DNA from: Gammaproteobacteria bacterium | Lineage (GTDB): Bacteria > Pseudomonadota > Gammaproteobacteria > Pseudomonadales > Pseudohongiellaceae | Direction: 5' to 3' | Assembly (NCBI GenBank): GCA_041395725.1 | Contig: JAWKZW010000001.1 | Coordinates: forward strand, 4,284,501 to 4,348,500 | DNA length: 64,000 nucleotides | In this document: piece after piece, positions 54,198-63,571 of the stretch | Layout of the letters: every line of letters starts with the position of its first letter | How positions within the stretch are numbered: the stretch's first letter is position 1 | Made by a program: the position numbers and the translations under genes | Notes under the pieces: model-generated | Databases searched by the model: none | What the model was told of the DNA's origin: nothing | The model's input: the letters and a program-made list of their open reading frames with translations, nothing else

Positions 54198-55880
54198 TCA
54201 TCGCCCAGTGAGCTGGGAGGGAGTGCAACCCTGGACATTGGCGGGTTCGTTTAATGACGAGTTCGGGCACTGATCCAGGTCATTAATTACCCCATCGTTG
54301 TCGTCGTCCGGCTGGGCTTCTATACAACCTTGGCCATCAACGGTTCTACCAGCTGGCGTATTAGGGCATTGATCCAGGGTGTTGTTTACACCATCATCGT
54401 CATCGTCCAGTTGAGAGACACTGCAGCCCTGGGCATTGACAAATCCTCCGGCCGCGGTATTCGGGCACTGATCCAGGCCGTTACTGATCCCATCGTTGTC
54501 ATCGTCCTGTTGAGGGGCACTGCACCCCTGAGCATCAACGGATACGCCTGCTGGTGTGTTAAGACATTGATCCAGGGAGTTGTTGACGCCATCATCGTCA
54601 TCATCCAATAGCTGAATGGCGTTACAGCCCTGTGCGTTTACGATTCCACCGCGAAGAGAGCTGTTAGGGCACTGATCCAAGGCATTACTTACACCATCAA
54701 AGTCATCGTCTAGTTCAAAGTCATTGCAGCCCTGGGCATTAACGGCTTCGCCGACCGGGGTATTGGGGCATTGATCAAATCTGTCGTTGACTCCGTCATT
54801 ATCATCGTCTAGTTGTGAGGGACTGCAGCCTTGGGCATTGGCAAATTCATTGAATGGCGAGCTGGGACACTGATCCAAAGAGTTGCTCACGCCATCATTG
54901 TCATCGTCAAGTTCGGAGACACTGCAACCCTGAGCATTAACGGATACACCTGCTGGCGTGTTAGGGCATTGGTCCAGGGCATTGTCCACCCCATCATTGT
55001 CAACATCCAGTTGAGCCGTGCTGCAGCCCTGCCCACTAACGCTTACGCCAGCTGGGGTGTTCGGGCACTGATCCAGTCCATTGCTGACGCCATCGTTGTC
55101 ATCGTCTAGTTCGGCGGCACTACAACCCTGGGCGTCCACGGCAACCCGGCGTCTGCGGTCTGGCGGAGTGTTCGGGCACTGATCCAGGCCATTAATTACC
55201 CCGTCGTTGTCGTCGTCGTCCGGCTGAGAACTCCCGCCGTTGCCAGGGGGATTATCGAAATTGGCTAGCAGGTTAGCAAGCGTATCAACGAAAATCTCCT
55301 CTTCCCCGAATGGACCACCGACCACGTAGACGTTCCCGCCGACGAAGGGGCCAGTGCCATTGATATTTACTTTGATATAGATTTGAGAATTAGAGTAAAA
55401 ACGAATATACCAGTAAGAGCCCTGCTCGAAGATCTCTTGAGTAATAGCAGCAGGTGAGGCCAACGATGGTACTTCCGCTTCGGCAGAATCGAACATTCTG
55501 TTAGCGTCCGCCAATGTCACTTCCGGTTCAACAATAGGATTATCGATATAGGCGATAAGGCCAGGGAGTGTACCAATAAACGTTACCGTATCGCCAAAAG
55601 AACCTCCCAGCGCGTAAACTCCCCCGGCCGAAAAAGGCACGGTGCCATCTATGTTCACTGCTAGATAAGCCCCAGTATTGGAAAAAAACCGCACGTACCA
55701 ATCGGAACCTGCCTCTGTTAACCGTTGTGTGTCTGTCGACGGCGAGAATAGTGTAGGTTCTGCCATCTCAGCAAAATCAAATAACTTATCAACGTCAGCA
55801 AGGGCCACTGTTTGCGAAAGGGTGACCATCGAAAACAGAGTGGCGATCAAGAAAGCCAATACGGAAAAGAGAGTTTTCAT
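54198..55880 (-). CDS. thrombospondin type 3 repeat surface protein
   Basis: The 560-residue protein has a signal peptide (LFSVLAFLIATLFSMVTLSQT). Two related domains of about 85 residues follow (FDFAEMAEPTLFSP...DWYVRFFSNTGAYLAVNIDGTVPFSAGGVYALGG and FDSAEAEVPSLASP...YWYIRFYSNSQIYIKVNINGTGPFVGGNVYVVGG). Then come ten repeats of about 33-37 residues of the form DDDNDGVSNGLDQCPNTPAG...AQGC, each with a calcium-binding DxDxDG and a pair of Cys. This is a secreted, calcium-stabilised adhesin-like fibre. No anchor is seen at the C-terminus. Confidence 0.9.
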   Translation of the reverse strand: MKTLFSVLAFLIATLFSMVTLSQTVALADVDKLFDFAEMAEPTLFSPSTDTQRLTEAGSDWYVRFFSNTGAYLAVNIDGTVPFSAGGVYALGGSFGDTVTFIGTLPGLIAYIDNPIVEPEVTLADANRMFDSAEAEVPSLASPAAITQEIFEQGSYWYIRFYSNSQIYIKVNINGTGPFVGGNVYVVGGPFGEEEIFVDTLANLLANFDNPPGNGGSSQPDDDDNDGVINGLDQCPNTPPDRRRRVAVDAQGCSAAELDDDNDGVSNGLDQCPNTPAGVSVSGQGCSTAQLDVDNDGVDNALDQCPNTPAGVSVNAQGCSVSELDDDNDGVSNSLDQCPSSPFNEFANAQGCSPSQLDDDNDGVNDRFDQCPNTPVGEAVNAQGCNDFELDDDFDGVSNALDQCPNSSLRGGIVNAQGCNAIQLLDDDDDGVNNSLDQCLNTPAGVSVDAQGCSAPQQDDDNDGISNGLDQCPNTAAGGFVNAQGCSVSQLDDDDDGVNNTLDQCPNTPAGRTVDGQGCIEAQPDDDNDGVINDLDQCPNSSLNEPANVQGCTPSQLTGR

Positions 55881-56187
55881 TGTGCAGCCTTATCATGAGC
55901 ACTTATTTTTATTAGATATCGCCAACGCTCATAGTATATCAGCTGATTTATATTTGGTAGTAGCTGTTCCCCAAGCGAATATCGCCGGACAGCGAATGCA
56001 CGGTAAGGTTCATCATGCACAGTTGTCGCTGTTGATTTGCATCTAAATCTGACCCAGTAATTGCAATCAAATTTAATCCTCAAAATCGAAAGCAATCCAG
56101 CAAAATCAGCATCACGTGGAGGGTTAACTATTCGATACAAAAATAGCTCAAAGGGGGGCAAACGAGCATGCAAACTAACACGCGTTG
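55881..56187. other. intergenic region, nothing recognised
   Basis: About 300 bases upstream of the TSP3 gene; contains the promoter of that gene but none was assigned. Confidence 0.35.
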
Positions 56188-56430
56188 TTCGACTATCCGC
56201 CGGAAATCCGGAAAGTGATTTACACCACTAACGCCATCTAATCACCGATTAGTGATATCAAAAAGGCAACCAAACAGCGGAAGCTATTCCCCAACGACGA
56301 CTCTGCAATGAAAGTCGTCTACCTGGCGATTACAGCAGCTTCAAAAAAGTGGACGATGCCAATTCGTAATTGGAAACCGACTTTGAATAGATTTATGATC
56401 GAATTCGGTGACCGACTTGGCGATCACTGA
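56188..56430 (+). pseudogene. IS256-family transposase C-terminal remnant
   Basis: The frame reads YPPEIRKVIYTTNAI, a stop, then SPISDIKKATKQRKLFPNDDSAMKVVYLAITAASKKWTMPIRNWKPTLNRFMIEFGDRLGDH and a natural stop at 56428. This matches the conserved C-terminus of IS256-type transposases. The TAA stands where GAA (Glu) of NAIES is expected. The rest of the gene is missing; the following bases (GGCGGATACACAAAATTATT) look like the IS right end. Confidence 0.8.
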
Positions 56431-56597
56431 TGCAACCGGGCGGATACACAAAATTATTTACACTCTCTCCGTAGAAACAGGGTAGAACCCAATGGCCGAA
56501 TTGGGTTTATAAGCCGCCCACCAAATTTTCAGATTTAGTTCCGCTCCCGGCATAGAATCGGAAATAATAACCACACCTTTTTTCTACGTTATCGGCC
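56431..56597. other. intergenic region with IS256 end
   Basis: Short region including the presumed right end of the IS256-type remnant; no gene. Confidence 0.3.
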
Positions 56598-56891
56598 TTA
56601 TCTGACATTCAATATCTCAAGAAGTTGAATGGAGTTGGATCCGTCTTCCAGATTTCTAGACTTACGCCATTCACTCAATTCTTTACATTCTCTTCTTACA
56701 ATATGGCTACCCAGCCGGTTTTCTTCAACGCAATAAACTTTCTGTTCGTCGGGCCTTTCTTCATTAAAAGCCTTTAGTTCACTATCCGACATACGGGTAT
56801 AGTTAATCGAACCTCCAGCGCTAAAACACCCTGTTAGTGCGACTATGCAAAGAGCAATCGCAATATTTCTTATTACAGCTTCACTATCCAT
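56598..56891 (-). CDS. small lipoprotein of unknown function
   Basis: About 97 residues with signal VIRNIAIALCIVALTGC and lipobox LTGC. The mature part has two more Cys (YCVEEN, RRECKEL) and no recognised family. A GTG at 56909 adds six residues and is an alternative start. Confidence 0.65.
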   Translation of the reverse strand: MDSEAVIRNIAIALCIVALTGCFSAGGSINYTRMSDSELKAFNEERPDEQKVYCVEENRLGSHIVRRECKELSEWRKSRNLEDGSNSIQLLEILNVR

Positions 56892-56909
56892 ACAAACTAA
56901 GTTGTTCAC

Positions 56910-57266
56910 TCAATCCGGTTTTCACACTCCGGCCATGAGCCAGCGTCGTTGTTGTAATCTAGCCATATCTGCTCATGATAAAACTCGAAGTTTGCAGTCA
57001 TGTCAAGACTCACTTATGGATTAGGTGCAACAAGGGAGTGCCGTCCGCTGTGGGTTCTAAGCGGTACTACGTTTGTAATCATTCTATTACCGCTGCCGGC
57101 TTCAATGCGAACATTTCAATCGAGAGTAACTGGCTTCGAACAATCTGCTCGCAGAATAGGTTTATCCAGAAACTAAATCTGCCCCAAGTTTTTTTGAACC
57201 CAAATGTAGTCGATTAGGTTTGACTAACTTATAAAGTTATTAGTGTCCCTTAATCTGCAATAGACT
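56910..57266. other. intergenic region, nothing recognised
   Basis: About 360 bases between the small lipoprotein and the VWA gene on the same strand; a plus-strand 80-codon frame has no ribosome binding site. Confidence 0.35.
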
Positions 57267-59138
57267 TTACTGCAACCCTGCTGTAACAACTTGCCCCGAT
57301 ATAATCGTCACCAGCATATCTATACTACCCGCCACAATGCGGTAGTCGCCGGGTGGCAAGACAATCGGTTCGCCGCCTGTCAGTCCGCTCGCGATGGTTT
57401 CATTGTTTGCGTTTATCACTTCGAAACGCGCCGCCACAGCACGCAACATTGCAGCGCTGAGGTCTTCGGCACTGGTGGCATTGAAATATTCCCCGCCGCC
57501 GGCTGCCGCCCAACTTTCAAACGTGCGCACAAGCTCGGCGTCGTCAATAGCGAAGCCAACGATGTTAACGCGAATATCCCAGCCGATATTGCGCAGTGCT
57601 TCGATTTCACTTGCGGCGTCGCCGTCGCAGGTTTCCTCGCCATCCGTCAGCACGACGACCACACGCTGCCCAGTTACGCTCTCCATATCATCTCGCACCG
57701 CCGCTATCGAAGCCCCGATTGGAGTTCGTGCCAGATTCATTGCGTCGATACTAGATATCTTACTCATCACCGCCGTTGGGTCGAGTGGGTCAAGCGGAAT
57801 TTCAAGATCGGTTCGGCAGGAATCAGCCTCACGGTGACCAAACACTCGCAGGATAAAGCCCGTACCTGATGGAATAGCCGTGGACACAAGATCATTCAAA
57901 GTGCGTTTGGCAATCTCGATTCGGCGCGAATCACCGAGACGCTGAAGCATGCTACCTGAAGCATCGAGAATTATTTCTACAGCATCGCCACTGCCGAGTG
58001 TGGCCCGTGCCTGTGTTACGACCAACTCACCTGGAGGTACTTCGCTTGGTAGCACATTTAAAGGTTCACTGGCGGCAACTAAACCACCACGGGTTCGATA
58101 AATAATCGTGTATGTGCCGACAACCTCTGGCGCAATAAGCTCAACGGTCGGCTCGTTGGTATCAATATAGGCATAGTCGTACTCCTGGCCAGCCTCATCT
58201 CGAATGAATATCAGGTCTCCTGCATTGCCGGCACCAGACCAGTTGACAGGGAAGCGTAATCGCGAGCTCACCCCACCCGGTCCGTCGATATCGACACTGG
58301 CTACACCGATATCAATCGGTGAACGACCAATTACGCGATTATTCGAAACATAAACTACGTCATACGCGCCGGGCGTCTCACCGGCGCGCAAAACAACCGT
58401 GTTTCTGTCCGCATTGCCAACGTAGGTGTAAGAGCCAATGCCTCTACTTGCTTCTCCGCCGCGCTCGGCAAAGGTAATGAGGTCGCCCGAATTGTTCGGT
58501 CCTTCAAAAGTCACTTCGATACTACCGCCGGCGTGTATAGTGGCTGGAGCCTCTAAGCTCGCTTCAATAGAGCCAATGGTAATGGGATGACGCGCAAGGA
58601 TTGTCTCACCGCTACGGTAGATAACGTCGTATTCACCGGCATCAGCCGGTGCGCGCAGGCTCCGAATGCCTTGATTTCCAGACTGTACATAGGCGTAGCT
58701 GGTACCGCGAATAAAGGCGCCATTGCGCTCGGCCCAGGTAATCTGATCGCTGCGGCTTGACGGACCGGTCCAACTCACTTCAATGGTCTCGCCGGCGCCT
58801 GCGGTCACTGGCCCGGACAACTCGGCCTCGGCCATCACAACGCTCAGCGTCGCTGTTGCGCGTATCTCGTTTTCGAATACAAAGACGACGACGTATTGAC
58901 CTGGCTCCTCAGGCACCTCTATACCTTCAGGGTTGTTTCGCACATAGGAATAGCCAACTCGCCGGGCGCCTTCCTGGATCGGCCGGACTTCGAGGAGTCC
59001 GCCGGTGTCTTGAGGTGCCGTCCAGTTTACTTCGATGCGTTGCCGAATATGTGCTTCGCTTGGTGCATTTATCGAATAGTCCTGGGAAAAGGCAGTTGAC
59101 ATGAGCCCTAGAGCAAGTATAAAGACGAAAAGCCGCAT
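57267..59138 (-). CDS. secreted von Willebrand factor A-domain protein with tandem Ig-like repeats
   Basis: The 623-residue protein has a signal peptide (LFVFILALGLMSTAFSQ). About four repeats of about 80-90 residues follow, each with an INAP/LxAP start, a W-[ST]-GP-like segment, and YDVVY/VVVFV strands (INAPSEAHIRQRIEVNWTAPQDTGG, LSGPVTAGAGETIEVSWTGPSS, LEAPATIHAGGSIEVTFEGPNNSG, DGPGGVSSRLRFPVNWSGAGNAG). A VWA domain from about residue 385 carries the MIDAS DASGSM and TPIGASI / VVLTDGEETCDG. It would bind metal-dependent ligands or act in cell-surface assembly. No adjacent MoxR AAA gene. Confidence 0.88.
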   Translation of the reverse strand: MRLFVFILALGLMSTAFSQDYSINAPSEAHIRQRIEVNWTAPQDTGGLLEVRPIQEGARRVGYSYVRNNPEGIEVPEEPGQYVVVFVFENEIRATATLSVVMAEAELSGPVTAGAGETIEVSWTGPSSRSDQITWAERNGAFIRGTSYAYVQSGNQGIRSLRAPADAGEYDVIYRSGETILARHPITIGSIEASLEAPATIHAGGSIEVTFEGPNNSGDLITFAERGGEASRGIGSYTYVGNADRNTVVLRAGETPGAYDVVYVSNNRVIGRSPIDIGVASVDIDGPGGVSSRLRFPVNWSGAGNAGDLIFIRDEAGQEYDYAYIDTNEPTVELIAPEVVGTYTIIYRTRGGLVAASEPLNVLPSEVPPGELVVTQARATLGSGDAVEIILDASGSMLQRLGDSRRIEIAKRTLNDLVSTAIPSGTGFILRVFGHREADSCRTDLEIPLDPLDPTAVMSKISSIDAMNLARTPIGASIAAVRDDMESVTGQRVVVVLTDGEETCDGDAASEIEALRNIGWDIRVNIVGFAIDDAELVRTFESWAAAGGGEYFNATSAEDLSAAMLRAVAARFEVINANNETIASGLTGGEPIVLPPGDYRIVAGSIDMLVTIISGQVVTAGLQ

Positions 59139-59256
59139 TAGAAGAACCTCTGAATTCTATTTATTTTCTCGATAATCGAAAGTTATCTCCGTAGCGCAGG
59201 TATGTCCAGTGTCGTGAACTTCGGTTCGCGGCAGTCTCTAGCAAAGCATCAAACCA

Positions 59257-59322
59257 GCGTCAGCGATGAGATTGAGAGCAAGTTCCTGTCGATGTATGGC
59301 CGGGGTGTTGAATTGCCGTGAA
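59257..59322 (+). pseudogene. possible IS256-type transposase fragment
   Basis: A plus-strand stretch encodes KHQTSVSDEIESKFLSMYGRGVELP and then stops; it resembles the mid-region of IS256-type transposases (KHQ...SDEIE.KILSMYA.G). The fragment is short, so the assignment is tentative. It abuts the left end of the IS3 element. Confidence 0.4.
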
Positions 59323-59340
59323 TATTGACCCTAATGGGTT

Positions 59341-60165
59341 CTACCCCGTTTCTACGGACGGTTCTAAAACGTTCGTAAACTCCTGATCACGCTTGGCGAC
59401 TCTTCGTCGCATTCGCGGATTGTGGAATCTCTCAATGTAATCAAAAATATCCGCTTTTGCTATGTTCATTGTTCGATAGCGCTTGCGGTTTGTCCTGTCT
59501 CTCTTGAGCACCCCGAAGAAACCTTCGCAGGCTGCGTTGTCTCCGCAATGACCTACAGCACTCATTGAGCAGATCAGGGTGTTCTGCTTCAGGAAGCGCT
59601 GATAGTCACCGCTGCGAAACTGACCACCACGATCTGAATGCAGAATCACGGACCAGTCTCCCTGACGTTGCCAAACTGCCATCTCCACGGCTCGGATCAC
59701 CATCTGTCGATCCTCCCGATGATGCATTGACCAGCCGACAACCAGATTGCTGAAAAGATCAAGGACAACGCACAGATACAACTTACCTTCGCCAGTCTTT
59801 ATCTCCGTAATATCGGTTACCCACTTGCTTTCGGGTTCAAGTGCGGTGAAATCTCGTTCCAGCAAGTTCCGAACGCCAGGAGGCGGCAGGCCGGGTCGGC
59901 CGCGTTGACCCTGTTTCTTCTTTCGTGGCCAGCCCTGCAGACCCTCTGTAGCCATCAGGCGAGCAACACGGTTCTTGCTGGCGGATTCTCCTTCATGTAC
60001 CAGGTCCTCATGCATGCGTGGGGCACCGATACAGCCCTGGCTGTCATCATGAATCTCACGTATACGTCCCAGCAATCGATCATTGTCGAGTTGTCTGGCA
60101 CTCGGTAGTCGAGTCTCCCAACTATAATACCCGCTGGGTGAAACCTTAAGGCACCTGCACATCAT
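59341..60165 (-). CDS. IS3-family transposase OrfB (rve integrase)
   Basis: From its first ATG the protein has 274 residues: VSPSGYYSWETRLPSARQLDND, the HTH_21 segment, then the integrase core with DDE: WVTDITEIKTGEGKLYLCVVLDLFSNLVVGWSMH, VILHSDRGGQFRSGDYQRFL, and CGDNAACEGFFGVLKRD. The same frame is open upstream to near 60240 and overlaps the end of orfA, so it is probably made as an OrfAB fusion by -1 frameshifting. Confidence 0.88.
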   Translation of the reverse strand: MMCRCLKVSPSGYYSWETRLPSARQLDNDRLLGRIREIHDDSQGCIGAPRMHEDLVHEGESASKNRVARLMATEGLQGWPRKKKQGQRGRPGLPPPGVRNLLERDFTALEPESKWVTDITEIKTGEGKLYLCVVLDLFSNLVVGWSMHHREDRQMVIRAVEMAVWQRQGDWSVILHSDRGGQFRSGDYQRFLKQNTLICSMSAVGHCGDNAACEGFFGVLKRDRTNRKRYRTMNIAKADIFDYIERFHNPRMRRRVAKRDQEFTNVLEPSVETG

Positions 60166-60209
60166 GCGTACTGGAAACTCATTGCAACAACGTTGAATCG
60201 CCTGGTACC

Positions 60210-60497
60210 TCAGGACGATTCCTTGGCAAAGAACGTTGCCGCTTCGCGCAAAAAATCTCGTTCCTTCTTAACGCGGGCCAACTCTCGTTTTAGCTGGGCC
60301 ATCTCCTCATCTCTGGGCTTGCCGGTACCACCAAAGGCTTGATGGCCACGAGCGTCAGCTTCGCGTTTCCAGCGGGACAGCTGATTAGAGTTGAGGCCCA
60401 GTTCACGTGCTACCTGAGCACAACTGACACCTGGCTGACGGGCCTGCTCAACGGCACCTTGCTTAAACTCGGGACTGTACTTTCTTCTCTTCGACAT
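60210..60497 (-). CDS. IS3-family transposase OrfA (HTH)
   Basis: The 95-residue protein, MSKRRKYSPEFKQGAVEQARQPGVSCAQVARELGLNSNQLSRWKREADARGH...LAQLKRELARVKKERDFLREAATFFAKESS, has helix-turn-helix and Leu-zipper parts. The start at 60497 follows AAAGGAG. Confidence 0.88.
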   Translation of the reverse strand: MSKRRKYSPEFKQGAVEQARQPGVSCAQVARELGLNSNQLSRWKREADARGHQAFGGTGKPRDEEMAQLKRELARVKKERDFLREAATFFAKESS

Positions 60498-60560
60498 AAA
60501 CACTCCTTTCGCCTATTATGAGGCTTCTTTGAAGTGTCCGTAAAATCGGGGTAGAACCCA

Positions 60561-61087
60561 AATGATACCAATTCGGTAGATTCCACTATCAGTTCAGGAG
60601 GTAATTCTTTAAGCAGCTGATCTTCATATGTCGTTGATCCTTTGGCAAAAGAAAGCTGCGCTATCTGTTGTGGGTCTTTGATTGGCAGTGATTGCGCCCC
60701 ATAACGTTGATATACAGTGCTGTCTGAGGTCTTGTGAACTTCAGAGCTTTTTTCTACAGTAACCCTTAACACGTAACTTTTATCATCGTTATGCTTAAGA
60801 AACTCATACCGAACATCAAGAGCAGGTTGTATGGCAAATATCGCTTGTAGATGAGAGTTTAGTGCTTCGATGTTATCCACACCTTGCCATCTATCCTCAG
60901 GGCTTGGTGCGTCAGCATCATCCGCGATACCAATTAGAAACTCTCCACCATCTGCGTTTGCAAATGCAACGGCGATCTTTTGCACACCCTTCCCTGAAAT
61001 TGCCGACGATTTTTTATCGAAAAAGTGTGACTCTTCTCTGGTAGATAGCGCTAAAACTTCACCATCTGTGACTTCTCTCGTGATCAT
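60561..61087 (-). pseudogene. AlbA_2 (Schlafen-like) domain gene truncated by IS3
   Basis: The protein starts MITREVTDGEVLALSTREESHFFDKKSSAISGKGVQKIAVAFANADGGEFLIGIADDADAPSPEDRWQGVDNIEALNSHLQ. The fragment is about 175 residues up to the IS edge; the frame then continues into IS3 sequence to 60410 before stopping. AlbA_2 domains bind nucleic acid and occur in defence proteins. The start follows only 16 bases after an attC-like core, so it looks like an integron cassette gene. Its missing 3' part was not found on the other side of IS3. Confidence 0.75.
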
Positions 61088-61114
61088 ACTTTCGCTTCCA
61101 TATTTCGCGCTAAC

Positions 61115-62930
61115 GAGGCTGTAGAAAAACCGACTGACAAGTCAGGCCTTCCCAAGCTGGTATTATTGTCTCTCTACCTATGGCCATTTATCGATTCGTT
61201 TGTATTTGACGTTTCCATCTGAATTTACCCAGATCGATCAGATATTCGCTCATCCTCTCACGGTGATGCCGCCAGCTTCCCGTAATTCATCAACTTCTCA
61301 ATATTGTGAACCATGCAATACAAGCGCCATTGCCCCTGCGCCTTGCGTTTGCCTCGCAGACTGATCCGATTCAAACCCTTGTTGGTTCCGATATTACCAA
61401 ACACCGGCTCCACCACCGACATCCGGTGCCCATAAATTTCCTTACCTTGCTCACTATCAACCCTGGCCTTCATCCAGTCGGTATACGGGGTGCTGGACTC
61501 CCGCTTGCCGGCTTGCTTTAGGACAAAGGACACCTGCCTGCCATGCCCCTTTCGGTGGTCAGCGGATTCCGGGTTGTGCATACAAGCCTTCTTCCTCGGA
61601 CAGTGTCGGCATTGTAATAAGCGTCCCTCGAAGTAAGCCACTTTGTCACCCTGGGCATTGGTGCGGGTTCCGTTATAGCTGAGCGTCTCTCCCTGGGGGC
61701 AGATGCAGACCAGCGCCTTGGCATCAAAGGTAAACTCACTGCCGGGGATAACGGCCTTCTTCTTGTCTCCGCCCCAGGGCTTGCCGGTTACTGCCGGCTT
61801 CTTGCCGTACTTGTTTTTGTGATCCGCAAAGCGGGGATCGCGGCTGCGGAACTGGTTGTCCGGGATATAGGCATTGAGGCCGTTATCCTTCAGGTATTTC
61901 ATGTTGGCTTCATTGGCAAAGCCAGTATCAGCAGTGATTACCGTGCCGGTCTTGCTGAGGTTCCTGTTGATCTTGAGTTTCTTGAGGCGTCCCCGGACTG
62001 CCTCGATAACCGGTTGTAGGGTATGGTGTTCCTGGCCTTCCCCAAAAGCCTGGGCGTCCACAATGACCTGATGCTTGCCGTCGACCGTTGCAACCCCGTT
62101 ATACCCCTGGATCGTGCCCTTGCTGGTGGTCATCTTGGCACTTTCATTGTCGGTGATATTACTCTTCACTTCCTTGCGCCGGCGACCTTGTCCCATCCTT
62201 GGGGCCGCCTGCTTTAGGAAGCGGTCGATGCGGTCGCAGGCCTTATCGAGCGTTTCCAGGGTCTGTTTCGAACGCTCAACCCGGGCCTGGTTGTCCGGAT
62301 CCTGCTTGTCCAGGCGCCGGTGCTCGGTTAACTGATGGCGGATGCGACGCCGGATCTTGTCACGCTTCTCCTCAAGTTCCTTGAATGTGCCGGACCACTC
62401 CTTGGCGGCATTGGAGGGCATCTTGCAGCCGTCGATGGCAAACAGTTCATTGCCCAGCAGCCCCTGTTGGTGGCAGACCAGCAGAATCTGTTCGAACAGG
62501 GCTTCGATCTCATCGGTATGGGTACTGACAAAATGCGCGATGGTGGTGAAGTGGGGCACGCTGTCGCAGGACAGAGCCTTGAACAGGATGTTGGTCTCGC
62601 AGCACCACTGTATCTCGCGGCTGGAAGTAATGCCCTTGGAGTAGGCGAAGAGGATGATCTTCAGCAGAATCGCCGGGTCGTAGGCCGGGCGGCCATTGTC
62701 ATCATTGCGGTAGTTGGGATGAAAAACGGACAGGTCCAGCTTGTTATCGATCAGGTGGTGGATGGTGTGCTCGAAAGTACCGGGCTGGAGCTGGTCTTCG
62801 TAGTTGATGACAACCATAGAAGACTGGTTGTAATCGTAATGTTTGAAGTTAGGCAACAGAAAAGCCTCTTTGTCTGTGAGGGTTACATTATATATCAGAA
62901 CGAACGGTATAGGGATTTTTCTACAGCCTC
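61115..62930 (-). mobile_element. IS1182-family insertion sequence
   Basis: Inverted ends GAGGCTGTAGAAAAA (61115) and TTTTTCTACAGCCTC (ending 62930). The 3-bp flanks AAC on each side are a likely target duplication. It lies exactly at the GTT core of an attC-like site. About 1,816 bp with one transposase gene. Confidence 0.85.
61258..62856 (-). CDS. IS1182-family transposase
   Basis: The 532-residue protein has the N-terminal domain typical of IS1182/IS5-like enzymes (IHHLIDNKLDLSVFHPNYRNDDNGRPAYDPAILLKIILFAYSKGITSSREIQWCCETNILFKALS), the DDE region (ELFAIDGCKMPSNAAKEWSG, TADTGFANEANMKYL), and a Cys cluster CICPQGETLSYNG...CRHCPRKKACMHNP followed by SVVEPVFGNIGTNKGLNRISLRGKRKAQGQW. It appears intact. 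Confidence 0.9.
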   Translation of the reverse strand: MPNFKHYDYNQSSMVVINYEDQLQPGTFEHTIHHLIDNKLDLSVFHPNYRNDDNGRPAYDPAILLKIILFAYSKGITSSREIQWCCETNILFKALSCDSVPHFTTIAHFVSTHTDEIEALFEQILLVCHQQGLLGNELFAIDGCKMPSNAAKEWSGTFKELEEKRDKIRRRIRHQLTEHRRLDKQDPDNQARVERSKQTLETLDKACDRIDRFLKQAAPRMGQGRRRKEVKSNITDNESAKMTTSKGTIQGYNGVATVDGKHQVIVDAQAFGEGQEHHTLQPVIEAVRGRLKKLKINRNLSKTGTVITADTGFANEANMKYLKDNGLNAYIPDNQFRSRDPRFADHKNKYGKKPAVTGKPWGGDKKKAVIPGSEFTFDAKALVCICPQGETLSYNGTRTNAQGDKVAYFEGRLLQCRHCPRKKACMHNPESADHRKGHGRQVSFVLKQAGKRESSTPYTDWMKARVDSEQGKEIYGHRMSVVEPVFGNIGTNKGLNRISLRGKRKAQGQWRLYCMVHNIEKLMNYGKLAASP

Positions 62931-63000
62931 AACGCCCGAATTTGCGGCTGGTTTGGAGCGCAGCGGAAAACCAGTCCGACAACATGCGCTTGTTAGGTGG
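62931..63000 (-). other. integron attC recombination site
   Basis: On the minus strand ACCTAAC (R'' core, fits RYYYAAC) opens the site; a stem CGG-A-CTGGTTT pairs with AAACCAGCCG (one extra-helical A) around a loop containing CCGCTGCGCTCC; the site ends with GGGCGTT, where GTT is the R' core and is cut by IS1182. Removing the IS gives GCGTTAGCG. Length about 70 bp, normal for attC. It lies downstream of the hypothetical membrane-protein gene and upstream of the AlbA_2 gene, as expected for cassettes. Confidence 0.7.
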
Positions 63001-63059
63001 CCGGCGGTATCGGCTCTCACTGATCCCCAACCGGCTCCTACTTTCGGAGAGCAGAGCTC

Positions 63060-63566
63060 TCATAGCTCCAACAGTTTCTGGATTGCAATTATGTAAAAGT
63101 TTGTGGCGCCAACAGCAAGCACGAGAAGCAATGAAGCAGTATATGAGAACGAATAGCCGAAAATAGGCATCTGCAACACATTCGACGCTAAAAGGCCCGC
63201 AGCAGCCGCGGCGCAGCTCCAACCAATGAGCAAATTGCTCCAAGGGATGTTTTTTCTGGCCGTATCCGGCAACTGAAAATGGCGGACCGCAGTGTACGCC
63301 GCTATGCTGCCAATCATGGTAATGAATGCGGCACTACTTATAACCCATACCTGTACGTTATCCAAGTTGGTTTCAGCGATAGCTATGGGCAATAGCGACA
63401 TGGAGATCCCTGCGAATCCGACTAGCACCATCACTCGTATTCTTATTGCATCTTCCGCTGGAAATTTCTCCTCTCGTCGAACGAGGACAAGAAATATTGC
63501 AATGAAGCCAACAAGGGCCGCCGCGACTTCCGCGAATATGCTTAGGTGTTCGAACGAAGAATCCAT
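63060..63566 (-). CDS. hypothetical four-helix membrane protein in a cassette
   Basis: The 168-residue protein has four hydrophobic segments (FAEVAAALVGFIAIFLVLV, VMVLVGFAGISMSLLPIAI, VWVISSAAFITMIGSIAAYTAV, LLIGWSCAAAAAGLLASNVL, FSYTASLLLVLAVGATNFYIIAI). No family is recognised. The start is 11 bases after GTTAGAT, a perfect attC R' core, and an attC site lies after the stop: it is a complete gene cassette. Confidence 0.75.
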   Translation of the reverse strand: MDSSFEHLSIFAEVAAALVGFIAIFLVLVRREEKFPAEDAIRIRVMVLVGFAGISMSLLPIAIAETNLDNVQVWVISSAAFITMIGSIAAYTAVRHFQLPDTARKNIPWSNLLIGWSCAAAAAGLLASNVLQMPIFGYSFSYTASLLLVLAVGATNFYIIAIQKLLEL

Positions 63567-63571
63567 AGGTT

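Larger units (their letters stand above)
59335..60560 (-). mobile_element. IS3-family insertion sequence
   Basis: Inverted ends TGGGTTCTACCCCG... (59335) and ...CGGGGTAGAACCCA (ending 60560) extend over about 25 bases, with four mismatches. About 1,226 bp with orfA and orfB. No clear target duplication is seen. It cuts the AlbA_2-domain gene. Confidence 0.88.

Noticed and set aside
62335..63096. 253-codon plus-strand frame
   Set aside because: Antisense to the IS1182 transposase and crosses the IS end and the attC site.
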